Shown piece by piece: positions 1 through 6,417 of a stretch of 8,307 bases of DNA. Under the pieces are notes generated by a model. The model searched no databases, was not told the origin of the DNA, and saw nothing but the letters and a program-made list of their open reading frames with translations. The stretch is from Victivallales bacterium (GTDB lineage Bacteria; Verrucomicrobiota; Lentisphaeria; Oligosphaerales; Oligosphaeraceae). Location: the NCBI GenBank assembly GCA_017615955.1, contig JAFZZD010000492.1, positions 1 to 8,307 of the forward strand. Reading direction: 5' to 3'. Both the position numbers and the translations under genes were made by a program. Each line of letters begins with the position of its first letter. The stretch's first letter is position 1.

Positions 1-85
1 ACGATAGCTTGCGGCTACGATAGCTTGCGGCTACGATAGCTTGCGGCTACGATAGCTTGCGGCTACGATAGCTTGCGGCTACGAT
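1..85. repeat. 16-bp tandem repeat array, at least 5 copies
   Basis: Five exact head-to-tail copies of ACGATAGCTTGCGGCT fill positions 1-80, and a partial sixth copy (ACGAT) ends at 85 inside the palindrome ACGATCGT (81-88). The array starts at the window edge, so its full length is unknown. Each unit junction holds a short inverted repeat, TAGC-TTGCG-GCTA, so the transcript could form a row of 4-bp hairpins. A 16-base period is not a multiple of three, and TAG occurs in every unit on both strands, so the array is not coding. It begins 15 bases past the stop codon of the last gene of the operon, in its 3' untranslated region. No spacers separate the units, which excludes CRISPR. Confidence 0.95.
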
Positions 86-100
86 CGTTTTGAAATTGCC

Positions 101-445
101 TCACATTTTTGGTTGCTCGACCAGCGTGATGAAGTGCCCGCAATTGGGGCAGATCCATTCAGTCTCGTTGTTTTTCATGCGGTTTAGCAGTGGTTGCGTC
201 AATGTCATGCGGCAGTTCTGGCAAGTCCCGTTGATTGCCCTGTTGCAGGCCAGGCCGTTCTTGCGCAGTCTTTCATATCGCGCCTGCAGTTCCTGGGGCA
301 GGGCTTCCATCATTTCCGCAATGTTCTTTTCCACAATGGGCAGGTTGGCCGGGTTGAGAAGTGGCGCCATGATGCGCAGTTCCTGTGCCGTGATTTCCAG
401 TTCCTGGAGGCGTTCCACAGTATTTGCAAGTCGTTGCATGTCCAT
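101..445 (-). CDS. Short helical protein with C-terminal C4 zinc ribbon
   Basis: This 114-residue protein resembles the C-terminal part of the COG1579 / zf-RING_7 family. Residues about 1-65 are rich in Leu, Glu, Gln and Arg and look helical, possibly a short coiled coil. Residues 75-104 form the ribbon: C75-x-x-C78, then C99-x-x-C102-G, with the family-like pattern NGTCQNC...WICPNCGHF. The four cysteines should bind one zinc ion. Full-length COG1579 proteins are about 240 residues with a long coiled-coil hairpin, so this is a half-length version, or a distinct small family. The ATG follows the stop of the deaminase gene with no gap (TAAATG). An AAGGAG at 452-457, six bases upstream, supports this start. 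It is the last gene before the tandem repeat array. Its molecular role is unknown; nucleic-acid or protein binding is only an inference from the ribbon. Confidence 0.85.
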   Translation of the reverse strand: MDMQRLANTVERLQELEITAQELRIMAPLLNPANLPIVEKNIAEMMEALPQELQARYERLRKNGLACNRAINGTCQNCRMTLTQPLLNRMKNNETEWICPNCGHFITLVEQPKM

Positions 446-970
446 TTATTGCTCCTTTTCCCAGGGTATTGCCGATGTGAAGCTTTTCACATCGTAGTGT
501 ATTTCACGTTCTGGCATTGGCAGCCTCAATAGCTCGACACCTGCCTCCTTGAAGAACATTTCAGCCAATGTATCATGGTAGTCTGTGAAAACCACAACCT
601 TCTTTATCCCCGCGCCCACCAGTGCCTTGGCGCAGTTCGTGCAGGGCATGTTTGTCACGTATGCAGTAGCGCCTTCCAGGGAAATGCCATGGCGCGATGC
701 CTGGCAGATGGCGTTGATCTCCGCATGGTTCGTCCTGACGCAGTGGTCGTTCACCATGAGGCAGCCCTCGTCATAGCAATGTGGAAGACCAGGCAGAGAG
801 CCATTGTAGCCGGTGGCAAGGATGTTCCTGTCCAGTACCAGTACGCAGCCGCAGTGCATTCTGGGACAGGTGGCCCGCTCGGAGGCAAGCATTGCTAGTT
901 TCAAAAAGTATTCGTCCCAGCTGGGCCTGTGCCAGTCCGGCACCTCAGTCTTTACAATTTTAACTTCCAT
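446..970 (-). CDS. comEB: dCMP deaminase family protein (ComEB type)
   Basis: This 174-residue cytosine/deoxycytidylate deaminase should convert dCMP to dUMP, the precursor for thymidylate, in the cytoplasm. The zinc site is complete: H82-A-E84 supplies a ligand and the proton-shuttling glutamate, and P109-C110-T-N-C113 supplies two cysteine ligands. The opening RPSWDEYFLKLAMLASERATCPR (residues 15-37), ATGYNGSLPG (52-61) and the CVRTNHAE stretch match the dCMP deaminase/ComEB group rather than tRNA adenosine deaminases. H64, C65, C70, H76 and C77 add a cluster seen in relatives that bind a second zinc. The length is typical. The ATG lies nine bases after the mnmG stop, with CAGG (976-979) as a modest ribosome site. 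The ComEB name reflects family membership and does not imply a role in competence. Confidence 0.93.
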   Translation of the reverse strand: MEVKIVKTEVPDWHRPSWDEYFLKLAMLASERATCPRMHCGCVLVLDRNILATGYNGSLPGLPHCYDEGCLMVNDHCVRTNHAEINAICQASRHGISLEGATAYVTNMPCTNCAKALVGAGIKKVVVFTDYHDTLAEMFFKEAGVELLRLPMPEREIHYDVKSFTSAIPWEKEQ

Positions 971-979
971 AAATGCCTG

Positions 980-2791
980 TTATTTCCTGTGTTTGAGCGC
1001 GATTTGCAGTACCCCGATTTCAGCGGGTGTGACTCCATCGATTCTGGAGGCGATGCCCAGCGTGGCGGGCCTGCGCTTCTCCAGCTTGGCAAGCGCCTCG
1101 TTGCTGATGCCGGGCATCCTGTAGTTGAAGTCCACAGGAATCTTCACATCGTCCATCTTGTGCAGGGACTGCGCTTCCCGTGCCTGGTGGGCAATGTATC
1201 CGCCGTATCTTGCCTCAATCTGGAGCTGCTCCAATACACGCGGTTGCAATGTCGGCATATTGGGCGTGCTGGCGTAGTCAAAGTCAGGCCGCTGCATTAG
1301 CTCCAGCACGGATTTGCCCTGAAGGCGGATTTCCTGCAACTGGCGGCGCGCCACCTCTATGTCCTGCTCCAGTTTGTTCACCCGTTCCATTTCCGCTGCT
1401 GTGGCCAGGCCAGCCTCGTATCCGATGCGGGTGAGGCGCCTGTCCGCATTGTCCTGCCTCAAGGAAAGGCGGTATTCAGCTCTGCTGGTGAACAGCCTGT
1501 ATGGCTCCACGATGTCCTTTGTCAGAAGGTCGTCAATCATCACGCCGATGTATGCATCATCCCGGTTCAGCGTGATGGCCTCCTTTCCAGCCACGTACCT
1601 TGCCGCGTTCATTCCTGCCATCAGCCCCTGCCCAGCCGCTTCTTCGTAGCCGCTGGTGCCGTTGATCTGACCAGCCAGGAACACATTGGGCCACTTCTGC
1701 AAGGCAAGGCCCGCCGACAATTGGTGCGGATACACAAAGTCGTACTCTATGGCGTAGGCATAGCGGCTAATCAATGCCTTCTCTAGGCCAGGCAGGGAGC
1801 GCACCATTTGTATCTGCACATCGGTGGGCAGACTTGTGGAAATGCCGTTGAGGTAGTATTCGTCCGTGGTGTTGCCTTCTGGCTCCAGGTAGATGTGATG
1901 CCTCTCGCGTTCGGGAAAGCGCACCACCTTGTCCTCGAAGGAGGGGCAGTACCTGGCACCCGTGCCGTGTATTTTGCCTGAATACATGGGGGAGCGGGAC
2001 AGGTTGTCCCTGGCGAGCTGCGCTGTCTTTTCATTGGAATAGGTCAGGTAGCATGGCCTTTGCTCCAGTTGCAGGGTGCCGAACACAGGCAGGGTGCTGT
2101 CAGGCTCCCTGTAGGAGAAGTGCCAGTTGGTCTCTGGCGGCTGCAATTCCATGGACGAGAAGTCGATGGACTTGGCAAGCACTCTCACTGGCGTTCCCGT
2201 CTTAAGGCGTCCCAGTTCCAGATGCAGGTCTTCCGCCAGCGACGTGGACAGTGCATTGGAGGGCGGGTCTCCTGCTCGCCCGCCTGGAAAACTGTTAAGT
2301 CCATAGTGCAGCACTCCCTTCAGGAACGTGCCGGTGCAAATCACGAATGCCCTGCCTTTCCAAATGTCGCCGAACATGGTCTTCACGCCGATGACAGTCC
2401 CGTTCTCCACCACGAATGAGGTGGTTTCCGCCTGGTGCACCACCAGATTGGGGCAGCGCTCCAGCACCAGCTTCATCCTGCGCTGGTACAGCATCTTGTC
2501 ACATTGCGCACGTGGGGAAAGAGCTGCTGCTCCCTTCGAGGCGTTCAGCATCCGGTATTGTATTGCAGCCGCGTCCGTGTTGCAGCCCATTTCACCGCCC
2601 AGCGCATCGATTTCCTTGACAAGCTGCCCTTTGGCAATGCCACCGATGGCAGGATTGCAGGACATCTGGGCAATGTGGTCGTTGTTGATTGCCAGCAGAA
2701 GCGTTTCCGCCCCCATTCGCGCGGCTGCAAGCGCCGCCTCGCAGCCAGCATGGCCGCCGCCAACTACTATTACATCAAAAATCCTATTCAT
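980..2791 (-). CDS. mnmG: tRNA uridine-34 5-carboxymethylaminomethyl modification enzyme MnmG (GidA)
   Basis: MnmG is an FAD enzyme that works with the GTPase MnmE to place (carboxymethyl)aminomethyl groups on U34 of tRNAs reading split codon boxes. At about 603 residues it is near the usual 620-630. The sequence shows the N-terminal dinucleotide-binding loop VVGGGHAGCEAA (about 9-20), the CNPAIGGIAKG signature (45-55, with the conserved C45), the GARYCPSFEDKVVRF motif with C282, INGTSGYEEAAGQG (about 376-389), the LFTSRAEYRLSLRQDNADRR motif, and a C-terminal helical part ending in the IDGVTPAEIGVL segment typical of the MnmE-binding region. An in-frame TTG one codon upstream (2792-2794) is possible, but the AGG of CCAGG sits five bases before the ATG, so the ATG at 2789-2791 is preferred. 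The gene starts 12 bases after the kinase gene. No MnmE gene is in the window. Confidence 0.97.
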   Translation of the reverse strand: MNRIFDVIVVGGGHAGCEAALAAARMGAETLLLAINNDHIAQMSCNPAIGGIAKGQLVKEIDALGGEMGCNTDAAAIQYRMLNASKGAAALSPRAQCDKMLYQRRMKLVLERCPNLVVHQAETTSFVVENGTVIGVKTMFGDIWKGRAFVICTGTFLKGVLHYGLNSFPGGRAGDPPSNALSTSLAEDLHLELGRLKTGTPVRVLAKSIDFSSMELQPPETNWHFSYREPDSTLPVFGTLQLEQRPCYLTYSNEKTAQLARDNLSRSPMYSGKIHGTGARYCPSFEDKVVRFPERERHHIYLEPEGNTTDEYYLNGISTSLPTDVQIQMVRSLPGLEKALISRYAYAIEYDFVYPHQLSAGLALQKWPNVFLAGQINGTSGYEEAAGQGLMAGMNAARYVAGKEAITLNRDDAYIGVMIDDLLTKDIVEPYRLFTSRAEYRLSLRQDNADRRLTRIGYEAGLATAAEMERVNKLEQDIEVARRQLQEIRLQGKSVLELMQRPDFDYASTPNMPTLQPRVLEQLQIEARYGGYIAHQAREAQSLHKMDDVKIPVDFNYRMPGISNEALAKLEKRRPATLGIASRIDGVTPAEIGVLQIALKHRK

Positions 2792-2803
2792 CAAAGCCTG
2801 GAG

Positions 2804-3814
2804 CTATAGCCCCTTGTTAATTGTTTCTTTCAGCACCTCTATCTCAATGGCAGATGTGCCGACGCGCCCCACCACGATGCCAGCTGCCTGGTTGGCGATC
2901 TGCGCCGCCGTGTCAGTGCTTGCGCCTGACATTAGCGCCAGCATCATTGTGGCCATGACCGTGTCCCCTGCGCCTGACACGTCGAATACCTGCCGCGCCT
3001 GGGTGGGGATGTGCAAAGGCTTGCTCTTGTCGTTGCTGAATAGCGCCATTCCTTCCGCCCCAAGTGTTATAAGCAGATATTTGGGCTGCCATTTGCGCAT
3101 AAGGCGGCTTGCCACATTCAGCAACGGCGCATCCTCTAGTGGATGCCCGCAACCTGAAACATACTTGACACCCGCCAGCGCGAAGGCCTCGTTCCTGTTG
3201 GGCGTCATGAAGGTCAGTCCCTTTATGTTGTATGGGTTGTGGGGATGCGGGTCCAGGGCGCTCATCACCTGGTATTTCCTGCAAAGCTCCACAACGGCTC
3301 CCATGAATGACTTGCTGAAAAGACCCTTGGCGTAATCCTCCAGTATCACGGCATTGATCTTGCCCGATTTCAAAACCGCCTCCAGCGTCTTCAGCATATT
3401 GCGCCTTTCGCCTCTGGACACATCGTCAGTCTCCTCCCTGTCAATGCGCACCACCTGCTGGTTGCCTGCCAGCACCCGTGTCTTGACGGTGGTGGCGCGG
3501 CTTTTGCTCTTCAGAAGCGTGCTTGTATCAACTCCGTCATTGTCCAGGCATTGCGACAGCTGCATACCTTCGATGTCATTGCCTATAACGCCAAAAATGC
3601 TGGCGGAACCGCCCAGGGAAAGCACATTCCGCGCCACGTTTGCCGCGCCGCCTGGCACATGCGTCTCCTTTTTCACCAGCACTACGGGAACAGGCGCCTC
3701 CTGGGAAATGCGGTTGGAACTGCCCCATACATACTTGTCCAGCATCACATCTCCGACTACCGCCAGGGACTGCCCGCTGAATGCGTTCAGGATTTTATCA
3801 ATTTTGTTGCCCAT
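2804..3814 (-). CDS. rfaE1: PfkB-family kinase, likely D-glycero-beta-D-manno-heptose-7-phosphate kinase
   Basis: This 336-residue ribokinase-family enzyme most resembles the kinase half of HldE (RfaE1/HldA), which phosphorylates heptose 7-phosphate at C1 on the way to ADP-heptose for the lipopolysaccharide core. It shows GDVMLDKYVWG (21-31) followed by RISQEAPVPVV (35-45), very typical of RfaE1; then PGGAANVARN (54-63), LEDYAKGL (158-165) matching the SDYAKG motif, TPNRNEAF (204-211), LGAEG (251-255), and the ATP/catalytic motif DVSGAGDT (278-285) with D284 as the expected base. The adenylyltransferase domain of fused HldE is absent, so a separate HldC/RfaE2 would be needed. DPHPHNP (188-194) replaces the DPKG-like stretch of Escherichia HldE. 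The ATG directly follows the upstream TAA (TAAATG) and no Shine-Dalgarno is visible, so translation is probably coupled. Another PfkB sugar-kinase specificity cannot be excluded. Confidence 0.85.
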   Translation of the reverse strand: MGNKIDKILNAFSGQSLAVVGDVMLDKYVWGSSNRISQEAPVPVVLVKKETHVPGGAANVARNVLSLGGSASIFGVIGNDIEGMQLSQCLDNDGVDTSTLLKSKSRATTVKTRVLAGNQQVVRIDREETDDVSRGERRNMLKTLEAVLKSGKINAVILEDYAKGLFSKSFMGAVVELCRKYQVMSALDPHPHNPYNIKGLTFMTPNRNEAFALAGVKYVSGCGHPLEDAPLLNVASRLMRKWQPKYLLITLGAEGMALFSNDKSKPLHIPTQARQVFDVSGAGDTVMATMMLALMSGASTDTAAQIANQAAGIVVGRVGTSAIEIEVLKETINKGL

Positions 3815-4558
3815 TTATGGTAATGTGACTTTATGTCGTCTAATGATATCTTTTACTGCTTCTTCTAGATTCACTTTTTCTTCTGGCAGGATGCTTCCCT
3901 TTTGTGAGATGCTGTCCAGCAGCATATCCAGCCGTCTCAAGTCCCTGTTCATGTTTCTTCTTTGGCGTGGTGACAGCATGTCGCCGAAGTCTCCCATGTA
4001 GCTCATTCTCCTGGCGACATCATCATTCAGCAGTGCCAGCATTGCCTGTTCCATAGGGTCATCTGTCTTGATTCTAGCCAGCTTTTCCTGAACTCTGATA
4101 ATCTCAAATGAGATGCGCTGCCTTGCCACCGAACCCTCGAATAGGTTTTCTGCCTTAAGGATTGATGAAAGCCCCAGCATTATCGCCAGCTCGCAGATGA
4201 TTAGGCAAGCAACCACCAGCTTTGCGCCCAGAGAAAGCAGCTTGCTGGATGTGGAGAGTCCACGCGCCTCGTGCTTGTAGTGGAAGTCCAGCAGATAGCC
4301 GCCTGCCTTTATCTTGTCCCCGGCGGAAAGGTGCGCCTTGCCCTGCAACTCCTTTCCATTCAGGAACACTTTTGTATTTGCCTCGGGGCAAAGCTGTACT
4401 CCTTTGTCGCCTTCCTCTATGGTGAACAGGCTTCCCGCATCCGGCAATTCCACTGTGCAGGGCAGGGTACTTGTCTCCAGCATCATTCGCGGGGAAAGGC
4501 GTCGTTTCTGCTCGGCCTCCTCCGTGATGTACGTGATTTGTATGCTTGCCTTGTTCAC
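3815..4558 (-). CDS. Unassigned single-pass membrane protein with FHA-like N-terminal domain
   Basis: I do not recognise this 247-residue protein as a named family. Residues about 1-95 look like a small beta domain. The stretch TKVFLNGKELQGKAHLSAGDKIKAGGYLLDF (62-92) matches the closing strands of forkhead-associated (FHA) domains, where xVxVNG, LxxGDxIxxG and LxF patterns recur. The classic phosphothreonine-binding GR, SxxH and N motifs are not all visible, so it may be a degenerate FHA fold. One hydrophobic segment (about 109-134, LSLGAKLVVACLIICELAIMLGLSSI) would span the membrane. Residues 140-247 are charged and helical with no recognised domain. No signal peptide precedes the beta domain, so that domain is probably cytoplasmic and the tail outside. 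The start is a GTG seven bases after the xseB stop, without a clear Shine-Dalgarno. The stop abuts the kinase ATG. Its place in the operon gives no clear function. Confidence 0.8.
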   Translation of the reverse strand: MNKASIQITYITEEAEQKRRLSPRMMLETSTLPCTVELPDAGSLFTIEEGDKGVQLCPEANTKVFLNGKELQGKAHLSAGDKIKAGGYLLDFHYKHEARGLSTSSKLLSLGAKLVVACLIICELAIMLGLSSILKAENLFEGSVARQRISFEIIRVQEKLARIKTDDPMEQAMLALLNDDVARRMSYMGDFGDMLSPRQRRNMNRDLRRLDMLLDSISQKGSILPEEKVNLEEAVKDIIRRHKVTLP

Positions 4559-4565
4559 TGCCGTA

Positions 4566-4826
4566 TCACTGCTGGTGGAACTGTTGCGTCAAATCTGTCC
4601 ACGACATGCTTTTGTCTGGATTCTGGGTAAGTTTCAATATGCGGTTTTCAGCATTGCCCAGCTCCTGGTTGCAGAAGTTGCTGAGCTTTACCCCTTCCTC
4701 CACCATGCGCAGGCTCTGCTCCAAGGGCAGCTGCTTGCTTTCCAGTTCCAATACGATCTGCTCCAAACGCGCCAGTGCCTGCTCAAATGTCAATTGTTGT
4801 TCCTGTTGTATGCTTTCTTCTGCCAT
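4566..4826 (-). CDS. xseB: Exodeoxyribonuclease VII small subunit XseB
   Basis: This 86-residue protein has the length and pattern of XseB (about 80 residues in E. coli). The core LTFEQALARLEQIVLELESKQLPLEQSLRMVEEGVKLSNFCNQELGNAENRI (about 12-63) matches the family's two-helix antiparallel hairpin, including the F-x-x-A-L-x-x-L-E-x-I-V opening and the L-x-L-E-x-S-L-x-x-Y/V-E-E-G turn. Several XseB copies coat the long helices of one XseA to form cytoplasmic exonuclease VII, which degrades single-stranded DNA to oligonucleotides. The ATG is supported by a strong AAGGAG at 4833-4838, six bases upstream. It is separated from xseA by 86 bases carrying two palindromic repeats, an unusually long spacer for this gene pair. 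Confidence 0.95.
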   Translation of the reverse strand: MAEESIQQEQQLTFEQALARLEQIVLELESKQLPLEQSLRMVEEGVKLSNFCNQELGNAENRILKLTQNPDKSMSWTDLTQQFHQQ

Positions 4827-4847
4827 GTTTGTCTCCTTGTTTTTGCT

Positions 4848-4875
4848 GCGGCGCGAGAACGCGCCGCCACAGAAC
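4848..4875 (-). repeat. REP-like palindromic repeat, copy 1 (perfect stem)
   Basis: This is a 28-base unit between xseA and xseB. It consists of GCGGCGCG (4848-4855), the loop AGAA (4856-4859), the perfect complement CGCGCCGC (4860-4867), then CACAGAAC. In the transcript this reads as a GUUCUGUG tail followed by an 8-bp, all-GC hairpin with a UUCU loop. A second copy in the same orientation begins 35 bases further on. The tail-plus-palindrome layout resembles REP elements. The hairpin ends nine bases before the xseB Shine-Dalgarno and is not followed by a T tract on the coding strand, so it is not a normal intrinsic terminator. Confidence 0.9.
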
Positions 4876-4882
4876 CATTGCC

Positions 4883-4910
4883 GCGGCGCGAGAACGCGAC
4901 GCCACAGAAC
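4883..4910 (-). repeat. REP-like palindromic repeat, copy 2 (one stem mismatch)
   Basis: This direct repeat of the 4848-4875 unit differs at one base of 28: CGCGACGC (4895-4902) replaces CGCGCCGC, which breaks one pair of the 8-bp stem. The two copies are separated by CATTGCC (4876-4882). The unit ends two bases before the xseA stop codon complement (4913-4915), so it lies wholly outside both coding regions. Confidence 0.9.
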
Positions 4911-4912
4911 TT

Positions 4913-6262
4913 TTATTTGATTGTTGCCGCCAGTTCGCCGTCTGCCAGCCTTATGCTTATGTCCTCCCCTGCGTTTGCTTCATTTACCGTGGTCAAGAGG
5001 CTCTTATCCTGCTTGAACACGATGGCGTAACCGCGTTCCAGCACCGCCTGCGGTCCCAGCAGCCTGAGTTTGTCACTCGCCCTTCCAAGCCGCTCCTTGA
5101 GGCTGCGCAGCATGTCCTCGCTGTCGCGGGACAGGCGCATGGACAGCTGCTCCACTGCGGCCTTTCTTTCAGGCAGAATACTGGGTATTTGCGCTGAGAG
5201 CCTGCCTGTCGCAGTGCGCACGCGCAGTGCCAGGTCCGCGCTTAGCCGTTGCGGATATGACTGCACCATTTGGCATAATTGCTCAACGCGTGTCCTGCGT
5301 GCCTGTATCAGCATGTCCGCCGGTGCCGCAAGATAGCGGTTGCTGGCTGCAAGGCCTAGCCTGTGCCTGCAGAAATTCAGCATATTGCTGGCCATGTTCA
5401 GGATTTTGCTCTTTGCGAAGGCAATGTTGTCCCTTACGCGGGAGGCTTCCTGTACCACGCATTTTGCGGCGTCGGTTGGCGTCATTGCCCGTACATCCGC
5501 CACTTCATCGCATAGCGTGTAGTCCTGTTCGTGGCCCACTGCGCTGATGACAGGTATGCTGGAAGCTGCAATTGCGCGCACCATGTTCTCGTCGTTGAAG
5601 GAGGCCAAATCCTCCTTGGAGCCGCCGCCGCGGGTGATTACAATCACCTCGCACAGATTGTAGAAGTTGATGTAGTTGAGGCGTTCAATGATGGTGGTGG
5701 CTGACTCATTGCCCTGCATTTTGGCGGGGAACAGCAGCACTGTAAGCGAACCCTGCCTGTTGCCCAGGCCACGCATGAAATCCTTCAGCGCCGCCGCGCC
5801 CTCGGCTGTTATAAGCCCGATTGTCTTCGGGAATGGCGGCAGCTGTTTCTTGCGTGAAGGCAGGAAAAGGCCTTCCTGCGCCAGTCTTTCACGTAGCGCC
5901 TTCAATTTCAGCATCTCCTCGCCGTCCCCTTTCATGCGCAGGCGTTCCACCGAGATCTGGCATTCGCCCCTGCCGGCATATACGTCAATTTTGCCATATA
6001 CCTCCACTGCGACGCCATTCTGGAAATCAGGCGGCAATGGCTCCCGTATATTCCAGCTCCACCACACCATGCGCAGGCTGGAAACTCCGTCCTTCAGCAG
6101 AAAATAAATGCCCTTGCCTTGCTGCTTTTCAGGATGATAGTCCTCGACCTCGCCAGTCACCCAGATGCTGCGGGGAAAACCCGCCTGGACACAGCTGCGA
6201 ATCTGCTGGTTCAGTTCAGTTATTGTGTAAATCTTCTCTGTTTGTCCAATTGGCATTGCCAC
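4913..6262 (-). CDS. xseA: Exodeoxyribonuclease VII large subunit XseA
   Basis: At 449 residues this is close to E. coli XseA (456). The N-terminal OB-fold (about 10-110) includes IWVTGEVEDYHPEKQQGKGIYFLLKD (33-58). The linker GLFLPSRKKQLPPFPKTIGLITAEGAAALKDF (131-162) is a family hallmark. The catalytic core carries RGGGSKEDLASFNDE (211-225), PVISAVGHEQDYTLCDEVADVRAMTPTDAA (237-266) and the C-terminal LERGYAIV (408-415). Between about 270 and 400 lies the long helical region to which XseB binds. The enzyme digests single-stranded DNA from either end in DNA repair and recombination. The start is GTG, with GGGAG (6270-6274) seven bases upstream. The nearby in-frame ATG (6254-6256) would leave a 13-base spacing and is less likely. 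It appears to be the first gene of the long operon. Confidence 0.96.
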   Translation of the reverse strand: MAMPIGQTEKIYTITELNQQIRSCVQAGFPRSIWVTGEVEDYHPEKQQGKGIYFLLKDGVSSLRMVWWSWNIREPLPPDFQNGVAVEVYGKIDVYAGRGECQISVERLRMKGDGEEMLKLKALRERLAQEGLFLPSRKKQLPPFPKTIGLITAEGAAALKDFMRGLGNRQGSLTVLLFPAKMQGNESATTIIERLNYINFYNLCEVIVITRGGGSKEDLASFNDENMVRAIAASSIPVISAVGHEQDYTLCDEVADVRAMTPTDAAKCVVQEASRVRDNIAFAKSKILNMASNMLNFCRHRLGLAASNRYLAAPADMLIQARRTRVEQLCQMVQSYPQRLSADLALRVRTATGRLSAQIPSILPERKAAVEQLSMRLSRDSEDMLRSLKERLGRASDKLRLLGPQAVLERGYAIVFKQDKSLLTTVNEANAGEDISIRLADGELAATIK

Positions 6263-6269
6263 AAGAATG

Positions 6270-6274
6270 CTCCC
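6270..6274 (-). promoter_or_regulatory. Ribosome binding site that selects the xseA GTG start
   Basis: On the coding strand GGGAG is seven bases from the GTG at 6260-6262 but 13 from the ATG two codons later. The usual spacing of 5-9 favours GTG. Confidence 0.65.
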
Positions 6275-6323
6275 GATCTCATAATGATTTCACCAGTATG
6301 CGCCCCCATAAGAACACACAGGC

Positions 6324-6353
6324 ATAAAATCGCATTAAAGCACCTTTTGTCAA
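6324..6353 (-). promoter_or_regulatory. Sigma70-like promoter for the xseA operon
   Basis: On the minus strand a perfect -35 box TTGACA (6348-6353) is followed, after 18 bases, by TTTTAT (6324-6329), a 4/6 match to the -10 consensus. It lies in the only long gap of the window, between the dGTPase and xseA genes. Transcription would start near 6317, leaving a leader of about 55 bases before the xseA start. The flanking DNA is AT-rich compared with the genes. It is a pattern match only. Confidence 0.6.
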
Positions 6354-6367
6354 GCAGAAATATGAAG

Positions 6368-6417
6368 AAAAATACCCTGAAGAGTAAATCTAGAGTAATG
6401 GGGCTGGGCTTCTTCAG
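6368..6417 (-). terminator. Possible intrinsic terminator after the dGTPase gene
   Basis: On the minus strand CTGAAGA (6411-6417), which includes the stop codon, can pair with TCTTCAG (6377-6383). It is followed by GGTA and a TTTTT run (6368-6372). The stem is only 7 bp and the loop 27 bases, so it is a weak candidate. Its position between two transcription units is what makes it worth noting. Confidence 0.3.

Noticed and set aside
1..85. CRISPR array or plasmid-type iterons
   Set aside because: The units are directly abutting with no spacers, and 16 bases is too short for CRISPR repeats. No replication initiator gene or AT-rich origin region is visible.
2328..3335. A 335-codon open frame on the plus strand across mnmG and the kinase gene
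   Set aside because: It lies antisense to two clearly recognised genes and spans their junction. Its translation shows no family motif and is Ser/Ala/Pro-rich, as expected of a shadow frame.
4848..4910. Intrinsic terminator between xseA and xseB
   Set aside because: The hairpins are strong but neither is followed by a T run on the coding strand. The sequence after the last one runs AGCAAAAACAAGG into the xseB ribosome site.
6263..6413. A small unannotated gene in the 151-base gap
   Set aside because: I found no open frame with a convincing start and ribosome site. The gap is better explained by a promoter, a leader and a possible terminator.
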